From contig NGUZ01000001.1 of assembly GCA_002154655.1 (NCBI GenBank), positions 124,001 through 188,000 of the forward strand: DNA of 64,000 nt. The letters are read 5' to 3'. Below are positions 1 to 9,891 of this stretch, in pieces. Within the stretch, counting starts at the first letter, position 1. Every line of letters starts with the position of its first letter. The translations under genes and the position numbers were made by a program. The DNA is from Corynebacterium kefirresidentii. GTDB taxonomy: Bacteria; Actinomycetota; Actinomycetes; Mycobacteriales; Mycobacteriaceae. The notes under the pieces were generated by a model that did no database searches, was not told the origin of the DNA, and saw nothing but the letters and a program-made list of their open reading frames with translations.

Positions 1-168
1 TCCGCGGGGCATCGGGAGTACGCGAACCTGTCCAAGGAATGCGTTGTGGTTGGCTCTGTGGACTTTCTCGAAATTTGGGACGCGGCCGCGTGGGCCGAGT
101 ACCAGTCGCAAACTGAAGATGCTTATTCGGCCGCAGATGCCGATGACGTACTGGCGGGCTTGCTCTAA
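1..168 (+). CDS. mraZ: MraZ, C-terminal part (5' end outside window)
   Basis: Frame 1 encodes the last 55 residues of MraZ, including [20 protein letters not shown] and the tail DDVLAGLL followed by TAA. MraZ is an AbrB-fold DNA-binding protein that opens the division and cell-wall cluster and represses its own operon in other bacteria. Identity rests on the conserved second-half motif (R-EYA---K-V-VVG---ELEIW type) and on rsmH being next. The start, the first half of the protein and the operon promoter lie upstream of the window. Confidence 0.9.
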   Translation, partial: SAGHREYANLSKECVVVGSVDFLEIWDAAAWAEYQSQTEDAYSAADADDVLAGLL

Positions 169-178
169 GCCTGCACAA

Positions 179-270
179 GAGTGCGTGTAAGGACTCTGTC
201 CGAGGCGGATGATTCTGGTGTACTTCCCCGATATCAGAAACCTGCCTCGGACAGGGCCCTATACGCACTC
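179..270 (+). repeat. Long inverted repeat between mraZ and rsmH
   Basis: Bases 179-206 and 244-270 form an imperfect inverted repeat. The outer helix is 11 base pairs with one G-U, the inner helix is 10 perfect pairs (TGTCCGAGGC with GCCTCGGACA), separated by a small 7-against-6 internal bulge, with a 37-base loop. No T-run follows, so it is not a standard terminator. It sits on the mRNA just before rsmH and could be a processing site (RNase III type) or an attenuator that sets the mraZ to rsmH ratio. The structure is seen; the role is inference. Confidence 0.75.
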
Positions 271-326
271 GCATGCTTTCCACCACTGGAAGTCCGGGAT
301 TCGAAGAAAGGGGGTTGCGGGGAGAC

Positions 327-1367
327 ATGGCTATTGAAAACCTAAATTATGACGTGGCTGATAATCACGGCCATGTGCCTGTCATGCGCGAGCGCATGGC
401 CGATCTCCTGCGCCCCCAAGTAGAAGCGGCGGGGGATAAAGCCGTGCTTGTTGATGCCACCTTGGGCGCCGGCGGCCACACCCGCTATTTTCTAGAAGCT
501 TTCCCCAACGTCCGGGTGATTGGCGTAGACCGCGATCGGCAGGCGTTGCGCAACGCAACCGAACGTTTAGCGCCTTATGGAGATCGCTTTATCGGCGTCA
601 ACGCTCGCTTTAATGAGTTGGGCAGTGCCATTGCGGAAGGCGAGGGCTATAACTTTGATCTGGCCCGCAGCGTTGGCCTTGCCGGAGCCCTCTTTGACCT
701 TGGCGTTTCTTCAATGCAGCTCGATCAGGCGGATCGCGGATTCGCGTACAAGACGGATGCACCGCTGGATATGCGTATGGATCCCTCGCAGGGGATTACT
801 GCGGCGGATGTGCTCAACACCTATTCGCACGGTGATTTGGCTCGGATCCTCAAGACCTATGGCGATGAGCGTTTTGCCGGGAAAATTGCCTCGGCTGTAC
901 TGAAGGAGCGCGATAAGGAGCCTTTTACTAACTCCGCGCGCTTAGTTGAGCTGCTTTACGACGCCATTCCGGCCGCGACCCGGCGTACAGGGGGACACCC
1001 CGCGAAGCGCACCTTTCAAGCCTTGCGCGTCGAGGTCAATCGCGAGTTGGAGGCTATCGAAAATGTGCTGCCGGTTATTACCCAAGCACTATCGGTAGGC
1101 GGCCGTGCCGTATTCATGAGCTACCAGTCCTTGGAAGACCGCATCGTGAAGGCGGCCTTTAAAGAATTGACCACGTCTACAACTCCGGCCGGACTGCCAA
1201 TGGACCTTCCTGGCACCGCGCCGAAGTTCACAATCGTGACGCGAGGCGCGGAAAAGGCCTCCGAAGAGGAGATTGCGGAAAATTCCCGGGCCGCGTCGGT
1301 GCGTGTTCGTGCCATCGAAAGGCTCGAGGGAATGCCAGAATTTCTACCGCCGGGAGGCAGGCCATGA
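327..1367 (+). CDS. rsmH: 16S rRNA (cytosine1402-N4)-methyltransferase RsmH
   Basis: RsmH (MraW) methylates N4 of C1402 in 16S rRNA using SAM. The protein has the family start HVPVMRERM, the SAM-binding stretch [15 protein letters not shown], the [12 protein letters not shown] motif and the later [15 protein letters not shown] motif. From ATG 327 it is 346 residues, a normal length. An in-frame ATG at 273 would begin directly after the inverted repeat with no ribosome site and add 18 unconserved residues; 327 follows the purine-rich GGGGAG. The gene is second in the dcw cluster and overlaps ftsL by 4 bases (ATGA). Confidence 0.93.
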   Translation: MAIENLNYDVADNHGHVPVMRERMADLLRPQVEAAGDKAVLVDATLGAGGHTRYFLEAFPNVRVIGVDRDRQALRNATERLAPYGDRFIGVNARFNELGSAIAEGEGYNFDLARSVGLAGALFDLGVSSMQLDQADRGFAYKTDAPLDMRMDPSQGITAADVLNTYSHGDLARILKTYGDERFAGKIASAVLKERDKEPFTNSARLVELLYDAIPAATRRTGGHPAKRTFQALRVEVNRELEAIENVLPVITQALSVGGRAVFMSYQSLEDRIVKAAFKELTTSTTPAGLPMDLPGTAPKFTIVTRGAEKASEEEIAENSRAASVRVRAIERLEGMPEFLPPGGRP

Positions 1368-2140
1368 GCACAATCCCACGTCGAAACCACCTAAAGACTG
1401 ACAGCCGCGACAGAGAGGCCACTCGCACCATGGGCGCCAGCCGAGACTTCACCACCGGAATCGATACCGGAGCCCCGACGGCGCTGCGTGAGCGTCCCAG
1501 CACGAAGCGTGCCCCGAGCCGCACCCGGGTGCCGCACCGCAGCCGCAGCACGAACCGCCTGGGATCGAAGCAGGTTGTTAGCTTCCGCGGCCGGCAGCTG
1601 CAGCCGCAGACTAAGAAGAGCGGGCTGTTTGCTCGCCTTTCTGTCATCGCGCTTACGCTTCTCATCGTCGGCGTAGCTGTGGCAATGTGGCTGTCCGGTT
1701 TGTCTACCAAACAAACCTTTGCCATCCAGCAGCTCACCGTTCAGGATTCCCAACTGGATAACCAGATTGAAACCCTCAACCGTGATGCAGAAAATCTCAG
1801 CTCATCTGCGGACATTGCGCGCCGTGCGGATGAGATGGGCATGGCCATTCCTAAGCAGCCAGGTATTGCGGAAGTCGGCGGCGATGGAAAGATCGTCGAT
1901 AAGCGCGAAGGCACCCCGGATACGGAAAAGCTTATTGACGTAAACGGAGAACCTATCCGCCCCGGCCAGGCTTCCAGTGACCCGAAGGATACTGAAGGCC
2001 TCTCGGATTCCTTAAACGCCGTGCCGCAAGGCCAACAGCGCACCACCCGCGGCGGTGATGCCGGGAATACCGGCGCCGCGCAGGATAACGCGCGCCCCAA
2101 CCTTCCCGCACGTGCGCCGTACGCCAGCCGCGCCGAGTAG
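1364..2140 (+). CDS. ftsL: FtsL-like septum protein, single-pass membrane
   Basis: This 258-residue protein has a long basic Arg/Ser-rich cytoplasmic part (residues 1-88), one membrane helix at about 91-113, then a short coiled-coil-like segment (about 118-160) and an acidic, Pro/Gly-rich tail. Size and topology fit the FtsL position between rsmH and ftsI in actinobacterial dcw clusters, where FtsL joins the FtsQ-FtsB-FtsL complex. FtsL is poorly conserved in sequence, so the call leans on topology and place. The start overlaps the rsmH stop and follows GGGAGG; ATG 1430 is a possible shorter start. Confidence 0.75.
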   Translation: MSTIPRRNHLKTDSRDREATRTMGASRDFTTGIDTGAPTALRERPSTKRAPSRTRVPHRSRSTNRLGSKQVVSFRGRQLQPQTKKSGLFARLSVIALTLLIVGVAVAMWLSGLSTKQTFAIQQLTVQDSQLDNQIETLNRDAENLSSSADIARRADEMGMAIPKQPGIAEVGGDGKIVDKREGTPDTEKLIDVNGEPIRPGQASSDPKDTEGLSDSLNAVPQGQQRTTRGGDAGNTGAAQDNARPNLPARAPYASRAE

Positions 2141-2275
2141 CCGGAGAAGCTAGGGAAGAATATTCGGTGAAAATGATGATGCTCGCGCGTGGTGGCGCGG
2201 GCATTCTGACTTTTGTAGGGCACAATCAATACACGCAAGAAATTGTGGCGGAAATAGGGAAGGTGACATTGGACT

Positions 2276-4216
2276 GTGACTACGCCAAGTAGGGCTAGGC
2301 GCCGCCCGCGCCGCACCACCAGCTCCGCGGTGCCGCAAAAGAAGCTGATGCGCAAGCGTCTGCGCATTATCGTCTCCGTGGTGCTTGTGGCAATGGTTGT
2401 CCTTGTCGGCCGCCTAGCCTGGGTGCAGCTCGTATGGGGTCCGGACCTTTCCGCCAAGGCCGTAACCCAGCGCGAGCGCGTCTATATTGAGCCGGCCCGT
2501 AGGGGAGAGATTTTAGACCGCGACGGCCAGCGCTTGGCTTATACGATGAAGTCTCGGTCCTTGACCGTCTCACCTACTCGTCTGCGCGATGAGCTAAAAG
2601 ACAAGGCCGAAATCGAGGCCCAGAATGACGGCTCGACTGAGGGCATGGACGATAAGAAGCTCGATAGCTTCCTCAACCAGAAAATGGAGGAGACCCTCAA
2701 AGACATGGCGGAGGGAATCCCGAAGATGATTGAGGATTCGGGAGCTTCGACCTCCAAGGTGGAAAAGGAAGACATTCTTAATAAGCTCAAGGCCGATACC
2801 CAATACGAGGTATTGGTGCGCAATGTCGATCCGGATGTAGCCGTAGAGATTTCCAATAAGTACCACGGAGTGGCAGCGGACCGGCAAGACATTCGCCAGT
2901 ACCCGAATGGCGCTATTGGGGAAAATGTCGTGGGCAAGGTATCCATGGATGGCCATGGCCAATTTGGCTTCGAGGCCGCGCGCGATACGGAACTAACCGG
3001 CATTGACGGCCAGTCAACCGAGGACGTATCCGCGGATGGCCAGGTTATCCCGGGCACGCTCCGTGATGTCGTTGACACCGTTGATGGCCGCGATGTCACC
3101 CTCACCCTCGATCTGGATCTGCAGACTTATGTGCAGCAAAAGCTGGAGAAGGCCAAGGCCAACTCCAAGGCTTCTGGCGCGGAGGCTGTGGTCCTTGATG
3201 CTGCGACTGGCCAGGTCCTCGCCATGGCCAATACCGATACCGTAGATCCCAACAAGAATATTGAGGATCAGCTCGATGAGGGCAAAGACTTTGAAAACCA
3301 CAGCGTCTCGCACCCCTACGAGCCAGGCTCTGTAGCCAAGGTGGTTACCGCTGCTGCGGCATTGCAAGAGGGAGTGACCACCCCGGACGAGGTGCACCAG
3401 GTTCCGGGATCCATCGATATGGCGGGTGTGACCGTTAACGATGCGTGGCAGCACGGCACCGAGCCCTACACAACGACCGGCATCTTTGGTAAATCCTCCA
3501 ACGTGGGCACCTTGATGCTTGCCGATAAATTGGGCCAAGAAAAATACGCGAAGTACTTGGAAAAGTTTGGTTTGGGTAATACCACCGGCGTAGAACTACC
3601 GAATGAATCTGCCGGTAGCGTGCCGGACCTGGAGCAATGGTCCGGCGGCACCTTCGCCAACCTGCCCATTGGTCAGGGCCAGTCCTGGACCACCTTGCAG
3701 ATGGCGAGCGTGTACCAAACATTGGCAAATGGCGGCGAGCGCATCGAGCCGCGCATCATTGACTCTGTGAAGGGGCCAGACGGCAAGGAAGAAAAGCTGG
3801 AGGAGCCGAAAAAGACCCAGGTGATAAGCCCTGAAACCGCCAAGACAACGGTGGATATGTTCCGGGCCGTCTTCCAAGACGATGACGCCGGCGTACAAAA
3901 TGGCACGGCCGGTAATGCGCAACTCAAGGGTTATCAGCTCTCTGGCAAGACTGGTACAGCTCAAAAGGTCGATCCGAATACCGGGGCCTATTCGAACTCC
4001 GCCTATTGGATCACCTTTGCCGGTATCGCACCGGCCGATGATCCGCGCTTCGTCGTTGCCGTCATGTTGGATGAACCCAAATCCGGTGTGGAGGACAATG
4101 GAGGCGGCGGCCAATCGGCGGCGCCGATTTTCCGAGACATCGCCTCCTGGCTGCTCAACCGTGACAATATTCCGACTTCGAAACCAGCACCGCGGCTGAC
4201 CCTGCGGGCACAATAG
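2276..4216 (+). CDS. ftsI: Septal penicillin-binding protein FtsI (PBP3, class B)
   Basis: Peptidoglycan transpeptidase that works with FtsW at the septum. The 646-residue chain has a basic N-terminus, a membrane anchor at about residues 29-47, the PBP dimerisation part (RRGEILDRDGQRLA), and a transpeptidase domain with the active-site motifs SVAK (in YEPGSVAKVV), SSN (in GKSSNVG) and KTG (in SGKTGTAQK). No PASTA repeats are present. The start is GTG 2276, with GGGAAGG about 13 bases upstream; TTG 2269 runs quickly into a stop. It follows ftsL after 135 bases in which I see no gene, and murE is 9 bases downstream. Confidence 0.95.
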   Translation: MTTPSRARRRPRRTTSSAVPQKKLMRKRLRIIVSVVLVAMVVLVGRLAWVQLVWGPDLSAKAVTQRERVYIEPARRGEILDRDGQRLAYTMKSRSLTVSPTRLRDELKDKAEIEAQNDGSTEGMDDKKLDSFLNQKMEETLKDMAEGIPKMIEDSGASTSKVEKEDILNKLKADTQYEVLVRNVDPDVAVEISNKYHGVAADRQDIRQYPNGAIGENVVGKVSMDGHGQFGFEAARDTELTGIDGQSTEDVSADGQVIPGTLRDVVDTVDGRDVTLTLDLDLQTYVQQKLEKAKANSKASGAEAVVLDAATGQVLAMANTDTVDPNKNIEDQLDEGKDFENHSVSHPYEPGSVAKVVTAAAALQEGVTTPDEVHQVPGSIDMAGVTVNDAWQHGTEPYTTTGIFGKSSNVGTLMLADKLGQEKYAKYLEKFGLGNTTGVELPNESAGSVPDLEQWSGGTFANLPIGQGQSWTTLQMASVYQTLANGGERIEPRIIDSVKGPDGKEEKLEEPKKTQVISPETAKTTVDMFRAVFQDDDAGVQNGTAGNAQLKGYQLSGKTGTAQKVDPNTGAYSNSAYWITFAGIAPADDPRFVVAVMLDEPKSGVEDNGGGGQSAAPIFRDIASWLLNRDNIPTSKPAPRLTLRAQ

Positions 4217-4225
4217 GAGCTTAGT

Positions 4226-5761
4226 ATGACCGTTTCATTGGATACTCTCGCCCAGCTTTCTGGCGGGCGCGTCATTGGTGATGCCTCCGTGGAGGTCTCC
4301 GCGTGCGGGCTGGATTCTTCCCGTCTGCCTGAGGGCGCGCTCTTTGCTGCCCTGCCGGGTACCCGTGCACACGGCGCGCAGTTCGCCCGCGATACTAAGG
4401 CTGCGGCTGTGCTTACCGACGCCGACGGACTCGACCTGCTCAGCCAGGCCCAAGAGACCCGCCCCATTGTGGTGGTGGACGATATTCGTGCCGTGCTCGG
4501 TCCGATTTCCGCTGAAATTTATGGCCACCCCACCCGGGAACTGACGGTCATTGGCGTCACCGGTACCTCCGGCAAAACCACCACGAGCTACCTGCTTGAA
4601 GCTGGCCTGCTCCATGCTGGGCATTCCGTGGGGCTTATCGGTACCACCGGTACTCGTATTAACCGCACCCCGGTTCCTACCTCGCTTACTACTCCCGAGG
4701 CACCTACCTTGCAAGAGCTATTCGCGCGCATGAAAAGCGAGGGCGTCACCCACGTGGTGATGGAGGTATCTTCGCATGCACTGGAGTTGGGGCGTGTTCG
4801 CGGAACCCGGTTTGCCGTGGGCGGGTTTACGAATTTAAGCCAGGATCACCTGGATTTTCACCCCACCATGGAGGACTACTTCGAAGCTAAGGCCAAGCTC
4901 TTTGCTGGGGAACAGGCGGCCGAGCAGGCTGTAATCTGCCTCGATGATGAGTGGGGCGGGCGCATGCGCGGCGTCGCCGAGAGCGCTGGCCACCCCGTAA
5001 CCACGGTGGCCACTCAGGGGGCTGCGGCCACGATTTCTGCGCACCAAACCGCCACCGAGGCTACTGGCGCCCAAAAGGTCGCCTTGAACTATGACGGTGC
5101 CGATTTCTCCTTCCGGCTGCCGCTGCCTGGCGAGTTCAATATCGCCAATGCCTGTTTGGCGCTTGGGATGGCCGTAGCGGTAGGAGAGGATCCGGCGGCG
5201 TTCCTCTCGGGCGTGGAAAAGGTCGCCGTTCCCGGCCGTATGGAGCGCATCGACCGCGGCCAAGACTTCGTGGCCGTGGTGGACTATGCCCATAAGCCGG
5301 CAGCTATCGCCGCGGTGCTTGATACTCTGCGCGGCCAACTAGAAGGAACCAAGGGGCGCGTCGGCATCGTCGTCGGCGCCGGCGGAGACCGTGATAGCTC
5401 AAAACGCCCCATCATGGGCGCTGCCGCGGCCACCCGCGCTGACCTAACTGTGGTCACCGATGACAACCCACGCTCAGAGGATCCCGCCACTATTCGTGCT
5501 GCGGTGATGGACGGCGCACGCGAAGCCGCGCCCCAGAGCGATATTCGTGAGGTAGGTTCTCGTGCCCGTGCCATCGATGAAGTCGTTGACTGGGCCGAGC
5601 CAGGCGATGCCGTCATTGTCGTCGGCAAGGGCCACGAGGTGGGCCAACTTGTTAACGGGAAAACCTTGCACTTTGATGACCGCGAAGAAATGGCACGCGC
5701 CATCGAGGAGAAACTGGCCGGAACCCTACAGCGCGATACCCTTAGGGATGCGAAGGAGTAG
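4226..5761 (+). CDS. murE: UDP-MurNAc-tripeptide synthetase MurE (meso-DAP adding)
   Basis: ATP-dependent ligase adding the third amino acid to UDP-MurNAc-L-Ala-D-Glu in the cytoplasm. The 511-residue protein has the P-loop GTSGKTT at residues 113-119 and the motif DNPR at 413-416, which in MurE enzymes binds meso-diaminopimelate rather than lysine, matching the DAP-type wall of corynebacteria. ATG 4226 follows AGGAG. It lies 9 bases after ftsI and 2 bases before murF, so the three are surely co-transcribed. Confidence 0.96.
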   Translation: MTVSLDTLAQLSGGRVIGDASVEVSACGLDSSRLPEGALFAALPGTRAHGAQFARDTKAAAVLTDADGLDLLSQAQETRPIVVVDDIRAVLGPISAEIYGHPTRELTVIGVTGTSGKTTTSYLLEAGLLHAGHSVGLIGTTGTRINRTPVPTSLTTPEAPTLQELFARMKSEGVTHVVMEVSSHALELGRVRGTRFAVGGFTNLSQDHLDFHPTMEDYFEAKAKLFAGEQAAEQAVICLDDEWGGRMRGVAESAGHPVTTVATQGAAATISAHQTATEATGAQKVALNYDGADFSFRLPLPGEFNIANACLALGMAVAVGEDPAAFLSGVEKVAVPGRMERIDRGQDFVAVVDYAHKPAAIAAVLDTLRGQLEGTKGRVGIVVGAGGDRDSSKRPIMGAAAATRADLTVVTDDNPRSEDPATIRAAVMDGAREAAPQSDIREVGSRARAIDEVVDWAEPGDAVIVVGKGHEVGQLVNGKTLHFDDREEMARAIEEKLAGTLQRDTLRDAKE

Positions 5762-5763
5762 TC

Positions 5764-7293
5764 ATGATTCCACTTTCTATTGCCGATATTGCCGAAATCA
5801 CCGGGGGCAGCCTCGATTGCGTTTCCGACCCAGACCAGCGCGTTACCGGGTTCATCGAATTCGATTCCCGGAAGGTAACCAAAGGTGGGTTGTTTCTTGC
5901 CCTGCCCGGCGCCCGAGTGGACGGCCACGACTATGCGGAAAAGGCCATTGAGCAGGGCGCAGTAGCGGTGCTGGCTGCGCGGCCGGTCGGCGTTCCGGCG
6001 GTCGTCGTCAAGCCTCAAGGCCGCGTTACCGGTGATGCTGCGAACGCAGATATCTATGCTCACGACGAGGACGGCTCCGCCGCTGCGGTTGTCCAGGCGC
6101 TGTCCGATATTGCCAGGGAAGTCACCCGCCGCCTGACCGCGGAGCAGGGCCTAGAGATAGTCGGTGTGACCGGCTCAGCCGGAAAGACCTCCACCAAGGA
6201 CCTGCTGGCCACTATTTTCCGCGCAGAGGGCGATACCGTTGCCCCTCCTGGTTCCTTTAATAACGAGGTCGGTCTGCCCTATACCGCTTTGCGCTGTGAT
6301 GAGCACACTCGCTTCCTTGTTGCCGAAATGTCTGCCCGCGGAATTGGCCATATCCGCCATCTGACATCTATTACCGCACCCACCGTGGGCGTAGTGCTCA
6401 ACGTGGGCACCGCTCACCTAGGCGAGTTTGGCTCGCGTGAAAACATCGCCCAGGCCAAAGGCGAGCTTGTGGAGGCCCTGCCCTCGGCCGCTGAGGGCGG
6501 CGTCGCCGTGCTCAATGCCGATGATCCCTTCGTCGCGGGCATGGCACCGCGCACCTCAGCCAAGGTCGTCTACTACTCGGCCAATAAGCCGCCGGCTTCC
6601 GACGCCCAGTACTACGCCAGCGATATCCAGCTCGATGACGTCGCCCGCCCCTCGTTTGTGCTGCATGCGCCGGGAACGGACCCACTTCCGGTGAAGCTGC
6701 AGGTCTTTGGCAAGCACCAGGTTTCTAACGCTTTGGCAGCGGCCGCCGCGGCCATCGAATCGGGCATGGACCCGCAGGTGGTAGCCAACGCGCTATCGGG
6801 GCACCAAAATGCCTCCGAACACCGCATGGACGTGCGCACCCGCCGCGATGGAGTCACCACCATCGATGACTCCTACAATGCCAATCCCGATTCCATGCAC
6901 GCGGCGATTGCCGCGCTGGCCTATACCTCAGCCGCTCGTCCGGATGCCCGTGCCATCGCCGTGCTCGGTGAGATGGGAGAACTCGGCGGCGAAGCGGTGG
7001 CTGCCCACCGTGCATTGGGCGAGGTCCTTTCCAAATACCACGTTGGCTACCTCGTGGCCGTGGGAGATAACGAGAATATGAGGGCGATGGTCGAGGCCGC
7101 ACGGGCGCAGGGTATAAATACTACTATCAGCCCGGATGTTGACACCGCTGCGGCGGCGGTCGAAAACATCATTAGGGTAGCGCCTGCCGGCATTGAAGAC
7201 TGGGCGGAGCGCGAGGCCAAAGACGTTGTCCTCATCAAATCATCGAATGCCCAGCGCCTGTGGCGCGTGGCAGAAAAGCTCAATCGCCGTTAG
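5764..7293 (+). CDS. murF: UDP-MurNAc-tripeptide:D-Ala-D-Ala ligase MurF
   Basis: Adds D-Ala-D-Ala to the UDP-MurNAc tripeptide, the last cytoplasmic step before lipid I. The 509-residue protein shows a Mur N-terminal domain (FDSRKVTKGGLFLALPG), the ATP-binding GSAGKTSTK near residues 136-144, the middle-domain FNNEVGLP signature and the C-terminal DDSYNANPDSM motif typical of MurF. The start ATG lies 2 bases after the murE stop and is preceded by GGAGTAG-like sequence that overlaps the murE end. Confidence 0.95.
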   Translation: MIPLSIADIAEITGGSLDCVSDPDQRVTGFIEFDSRKVTKGGLFLALPGARVDGHDYAEKAIEQGAVAVLAARPVGVPAVVVKPQGRVTGDAANADIYAHDEDGSAAAVVQALSDIAREVTRRLTAEQGLEIVGVTGSAGKTSTKDLLATIFRAEGDTVAPPGSFNNEVGLPYTALRCDEHTRFLVAEMSARGIGHIRHLTSITAPTVGVVLNVGTAHLGEFGSRENIAQAKGELVEALPSAAEGGVAVLNADDPFVAGMAPRTSAKVVYYSANKPPASDAQYYASDIQLDDVARPSFVLHAPGTDPLPVKLQVFGKHQVSNALAAAAAAIESGMDPQVVANALSGHQNASEHRMDVRTRRDGVTTIDDSYNANPDSMHAAIAALAYTSAARPDARAIAVLGEMGELGGEAVAAHRALGEVLSKYHVGYLVAVGDNENMRAMVEAARAQGINTTISPDVDTAAAAVENIIRVAPAGIEDWAEREAKDVVLIKSSNAQRLWRVAEKLNRR

Positions 7294-7323
7294 TCCTCAG
7301 TACAAGGAGAAAGACCTCTAGCA

Positions 7324-8430
7324 ATGACTCAGATCATTATCGCGGGCATCCTCAGCTTCCTCGTCGCGATTTTTACCACTCCCATGTTGGTCCGCTACTT
7401 TTCCGGCGTAGGCAAGGGGCAGGAAATCCGCGAGGACGGGCCACAGCTGCACCTACGCAAGCGCGGCACCCCAACCATGGGCGGACTGGCGATTTTGCTC
7501 GCCATCACTGTGGCCTACCTTGTGGTGGGCATTTACGCCCGCGTGACGGGCAACGGTGGCTTTAGCCCCTCCGGTCTCTTGGTCTACTTCCTCACCATGG
7601 GCTTGGGCGGACTGGGCTTTGCCGATGACTTCATCAAGCTGTTTAAAAAGCGTAACCTCGGCCTCAATAAGACCGCCAAGCTGGTAGGTCAACTAGCCGT
7701 CGCGCTTATCTTCGGCATCTTGGCACTGCAGTTCCCAGATGCACACGGTTTGACCCCAGCGTCTACAAACCTGTCCTTCGTCCGCGATTTTGACACCTTC
7801 GATATCGCCGTGGGCGGCGCCATTATCGGCACCATCGTTTTCTTGGTCTTTCTTTATCTACTCATCGCGGCGTGGTCGAATGCCGTAAACCTCACCGACG
7901 GCCTCGACGGCTTGGCCGCCGGCACTACTGCGATGGTCATGGGAGCCTACGCACTCATTTCCTTCTGGCAGTTCCGCAACTCTTGCGCTGTGTCGCCTGC
8001 GGCGGGGTGCTATGAGGTCCGTGACCCACTCGACCTCGCCGTGCTGGCTGCAGCTGGCCTGGGCGGTTGCTTGGGCTTTTTGTGGTGGAATGCCGCACCG
8101 GCGAAAATCTTTATGGGCGATACCGGCTCGCTCGCTCTCGGTGGTCTCGTCGCTGGCCTGTCCGTGACCACCCGTACCGAGCTGCTCATGATCATCATCG
8201 GCGCCATCTTCGTTATTGAGACGGTCTCCGTGGTTATCCAGATCATCGTCTTCCGCAGCACCGGAAAGCGCTTTTTCCGCATGGCGCCCATCCACCACCA
8301 CTTTGAAAACGGTGGCTGGGCAGAGACCGCCGTGGTCACCCGCTTTTGGTTGCTCAGCGCCATGGCCGCCATTGCCGGCGTATGCATCTTTTATGGTGAC
8401 TGGCTGTCCGCGGTCGGTTTTAGTTCTTAA
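7324..8430 (+). CDS. mraY: Phospho-MurNAc-pentapeptide transferase MraY
   Basis: Integral membrane enzyme that moves phospho-MurNAc-pentapeptide onto undecaprenyl phosphate to make lipid I. The 368-residue chain is mostly hydrophobic helices (about ten) and contains the family signatures [14 protein letters not shown] (Asp-rich Mg2+ site), [25 protein letters not shown] and the MAPIHHHFE loop. A ribosome site AAGGAGAAAG precedes the ATG. It sits between murF and murD. Confidence 0.97.
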   Translation: MTQIIIAGILSFLVAIFTTPMLVRYFSGVGKGQEIREDGPQLHLRKRGTPTMGGLAILLAITVAYLVVGIYARVTGNGGFSPSGLLVYFLTMGLGGLGFADDFIKLFKKRNLGLNKTAKLVGQLAVALIFGILALQFPDAHGLTPASTNLSFVRDFDTFDIAVGGAIIGTIVFLVFLYLLIAAWSNAVNLTDGLDGLAAGTTAMVMGAYALISFWQFRNSCAVSPAAGCYEVRDPLDLAVLAAAGLGGCLGFLWWNAAPAKIFMGDTGSLALGGLVAGLSVTTRTELLMIIIGAIFVIETVSVVIQIIVFRSTGKRFFRMAPIHHHFENGGWAETAVVTRFWLLSAMAAIAGVCIFYGDWLSAVGFSS

Positions 8431-8471
8431 GACTCACGCCTTCTAGCTTTATCGAGGAAAGAGGAAAACAG

Positions 8472-9863
8472 ATGACCGAGTTGCCATCCTCCTTGCGCGG
8501 TCGCGTGCTCGTGGCTGGGGCGGGAGTATCCGGGCGCGGTTGCGTCGCTATGCTCACCAGACTCGGCGTGGATACTACCGTGGCAGATTCCAACGAAGCT
8601 GCTCTAGAGGCGTTGGCGGAGGACTACGGCGTAGCTACGGTTTCCGTTGACTCCGCCGCCCAAAGCGAGTTTGACCTCGTGATTACCTCGCCCGGCTGGC
8701 GTCCCGATTCGCCTTTGTTGGTTGCTTTTCAGAACGCTGGGGTAGAGGTGATCGGCGATGTGGAGCTTGCCTATCGCTTGGACCGATCCGGCGTCTTCGG
8801 GGCACCGCGCACCTGGCTAGTGGTCACCGGAACCAACGGCAAAACCACCACCACCGGAATGTTGGCCCAGATTATGCAGGCCGATGCCGAGCGCACCGGC
8901 AAGCGCGCACTGGCGGTGGGCAATATTGGCGTTTCGCCTTTCGACGCCCTCACCGCCACCCCTCGCGTCGACGTCCTTTGTGCCGAGCTTTCTTCTTTCC
9001 AGCTGCACTGGTCTAGCCAGTTGCGCCCAGATGTGGGCGTGCTGTTGAACTTGGCAGAAGACCACCTCGATTGGCATGGCTCGTTCGACGCTTATGCGCA
9101 GGCCAAAGCCAAGGTGCTCGACGGCCAGGCCGCCGTCGTGGGTAAGGACGATGCCGCGGCGGTGCGCTACGCCGAGAATACAGCTAATCTATACGGCTTT
9201 ACCGCCGCTGAACCTGCAGAGGGAGAGGTGGGAGTAAGCGCCGGCCGCCTTGTCTCCCGGCTCACCCAGGAGCGGGAGGACCTCGCTTCCGCCGAGGGTA
9301 TCGAGCCCGCTGGCTTGGCAGGAGTCTTGGACGCTGCGGCCGCAGCAAGCGTCGCGCGCTTGGCAGGCGCTAGCCCGCGCTCCATCGCGCAGGGGCTAGC
9401 AGCGTATACCGTCGCCGGGCACCGTGGCGCTGTGATTCATGAGTATTCCGGTATCAGTTTCATCGATAACTCCAAGGCCACCAACCCACACGCAGCGGAT
9501 GCGGCGCTAAAAGGGCTCAATTCCGTTGTATGGATTGCCGGCGGACAGTTGAAGGGGGCGGAGGTAGACGGGCTCGTCGCCAAGCACGCCGCCCAGATCA
9601 AGGCCGCGGTAGTTCTCGGCGCGGATAGGCAAGAAATCGCCCAGGCACTGGCCGAACACGCACCACATGCACCGGTAGACGTTATCGAAAGCAACGAGCC
9701 TGCCGCGGCCATGAATGCAGCGGTGGATGCTGCACTGCAACACGCCGAAGCCGGGGATACCGTCCTTTTGGCACCGGCTGCGGCATCGTTGGATATGTAT
9801 ACCGGCATGGCTCAACGCGGTGACTTCTTTGCCGCAGCCGCGCGGGAGCTCACCCGCGACTAG
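8472..9863 (+). CDS. murD: UDP-MurNAc-L-alanine:D-glutamate ligase MurD
   Basis: Cytoplasmic ligase that adds D-Glu to UDP-MurNAc-L-Ala. The 463-residue protein has an N-terminal Rossmann-like segment (RVLVAGAGVSGRG), the P-loop GTNGKTT at about residues 120-126, the AELSSFQLHW motif and the NLAEDHLDWHG motif of MurD, then the C-terminal DNSKATNPHAA signature. A ribosome site GAAAGAGGAAA lies just before ATG 8472. The gene is 41 bases after mraY and 28 bases before ftsW. Confidence 0.95.
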   Translation: MTELPSSLRGRVLVAGAGVSGRGCVAMLTRLGVDTTVADSNEAALEALAEDYGVATVSVDSAAQSEFDLVITSPGWRPDSPLLVAFQNAGVEVIGDVELAYRLDRSGVFGAPRTWLVVTGTNGKTTTTGMLAQIMQADAERTGKRALAVGNIGVSPFDALTATPRVDVLCAELSSFQLHWSSQLRPDVGVLLNLAEDHLDWHGSFDAYAQAKAKVLDGQAAVVGKDDAAAVRYAENTANLYGFTAAEPAEGEVGVSAGRLVSRLTQEREDLASAEGIEPAGLAGVLDAAAAASVARLAGASPRSIAQGLAAYTVAGHRGAVIHEYSGISFIDNSKATNPHAADAALKGLNSVVWIAGGQLKGAEVDGLVAKHAAQIKAAVVLGADRQEIAQALAEHAPHAPVDVIESNEPAAAMNAAVDAALQHAEAGDTVLLAPAAASLDMYTGMAQRGDFFAAAARELTRD

Positions 9864-9891
9864 AGCTAGATATTGAAGATCAGGAGAACAT

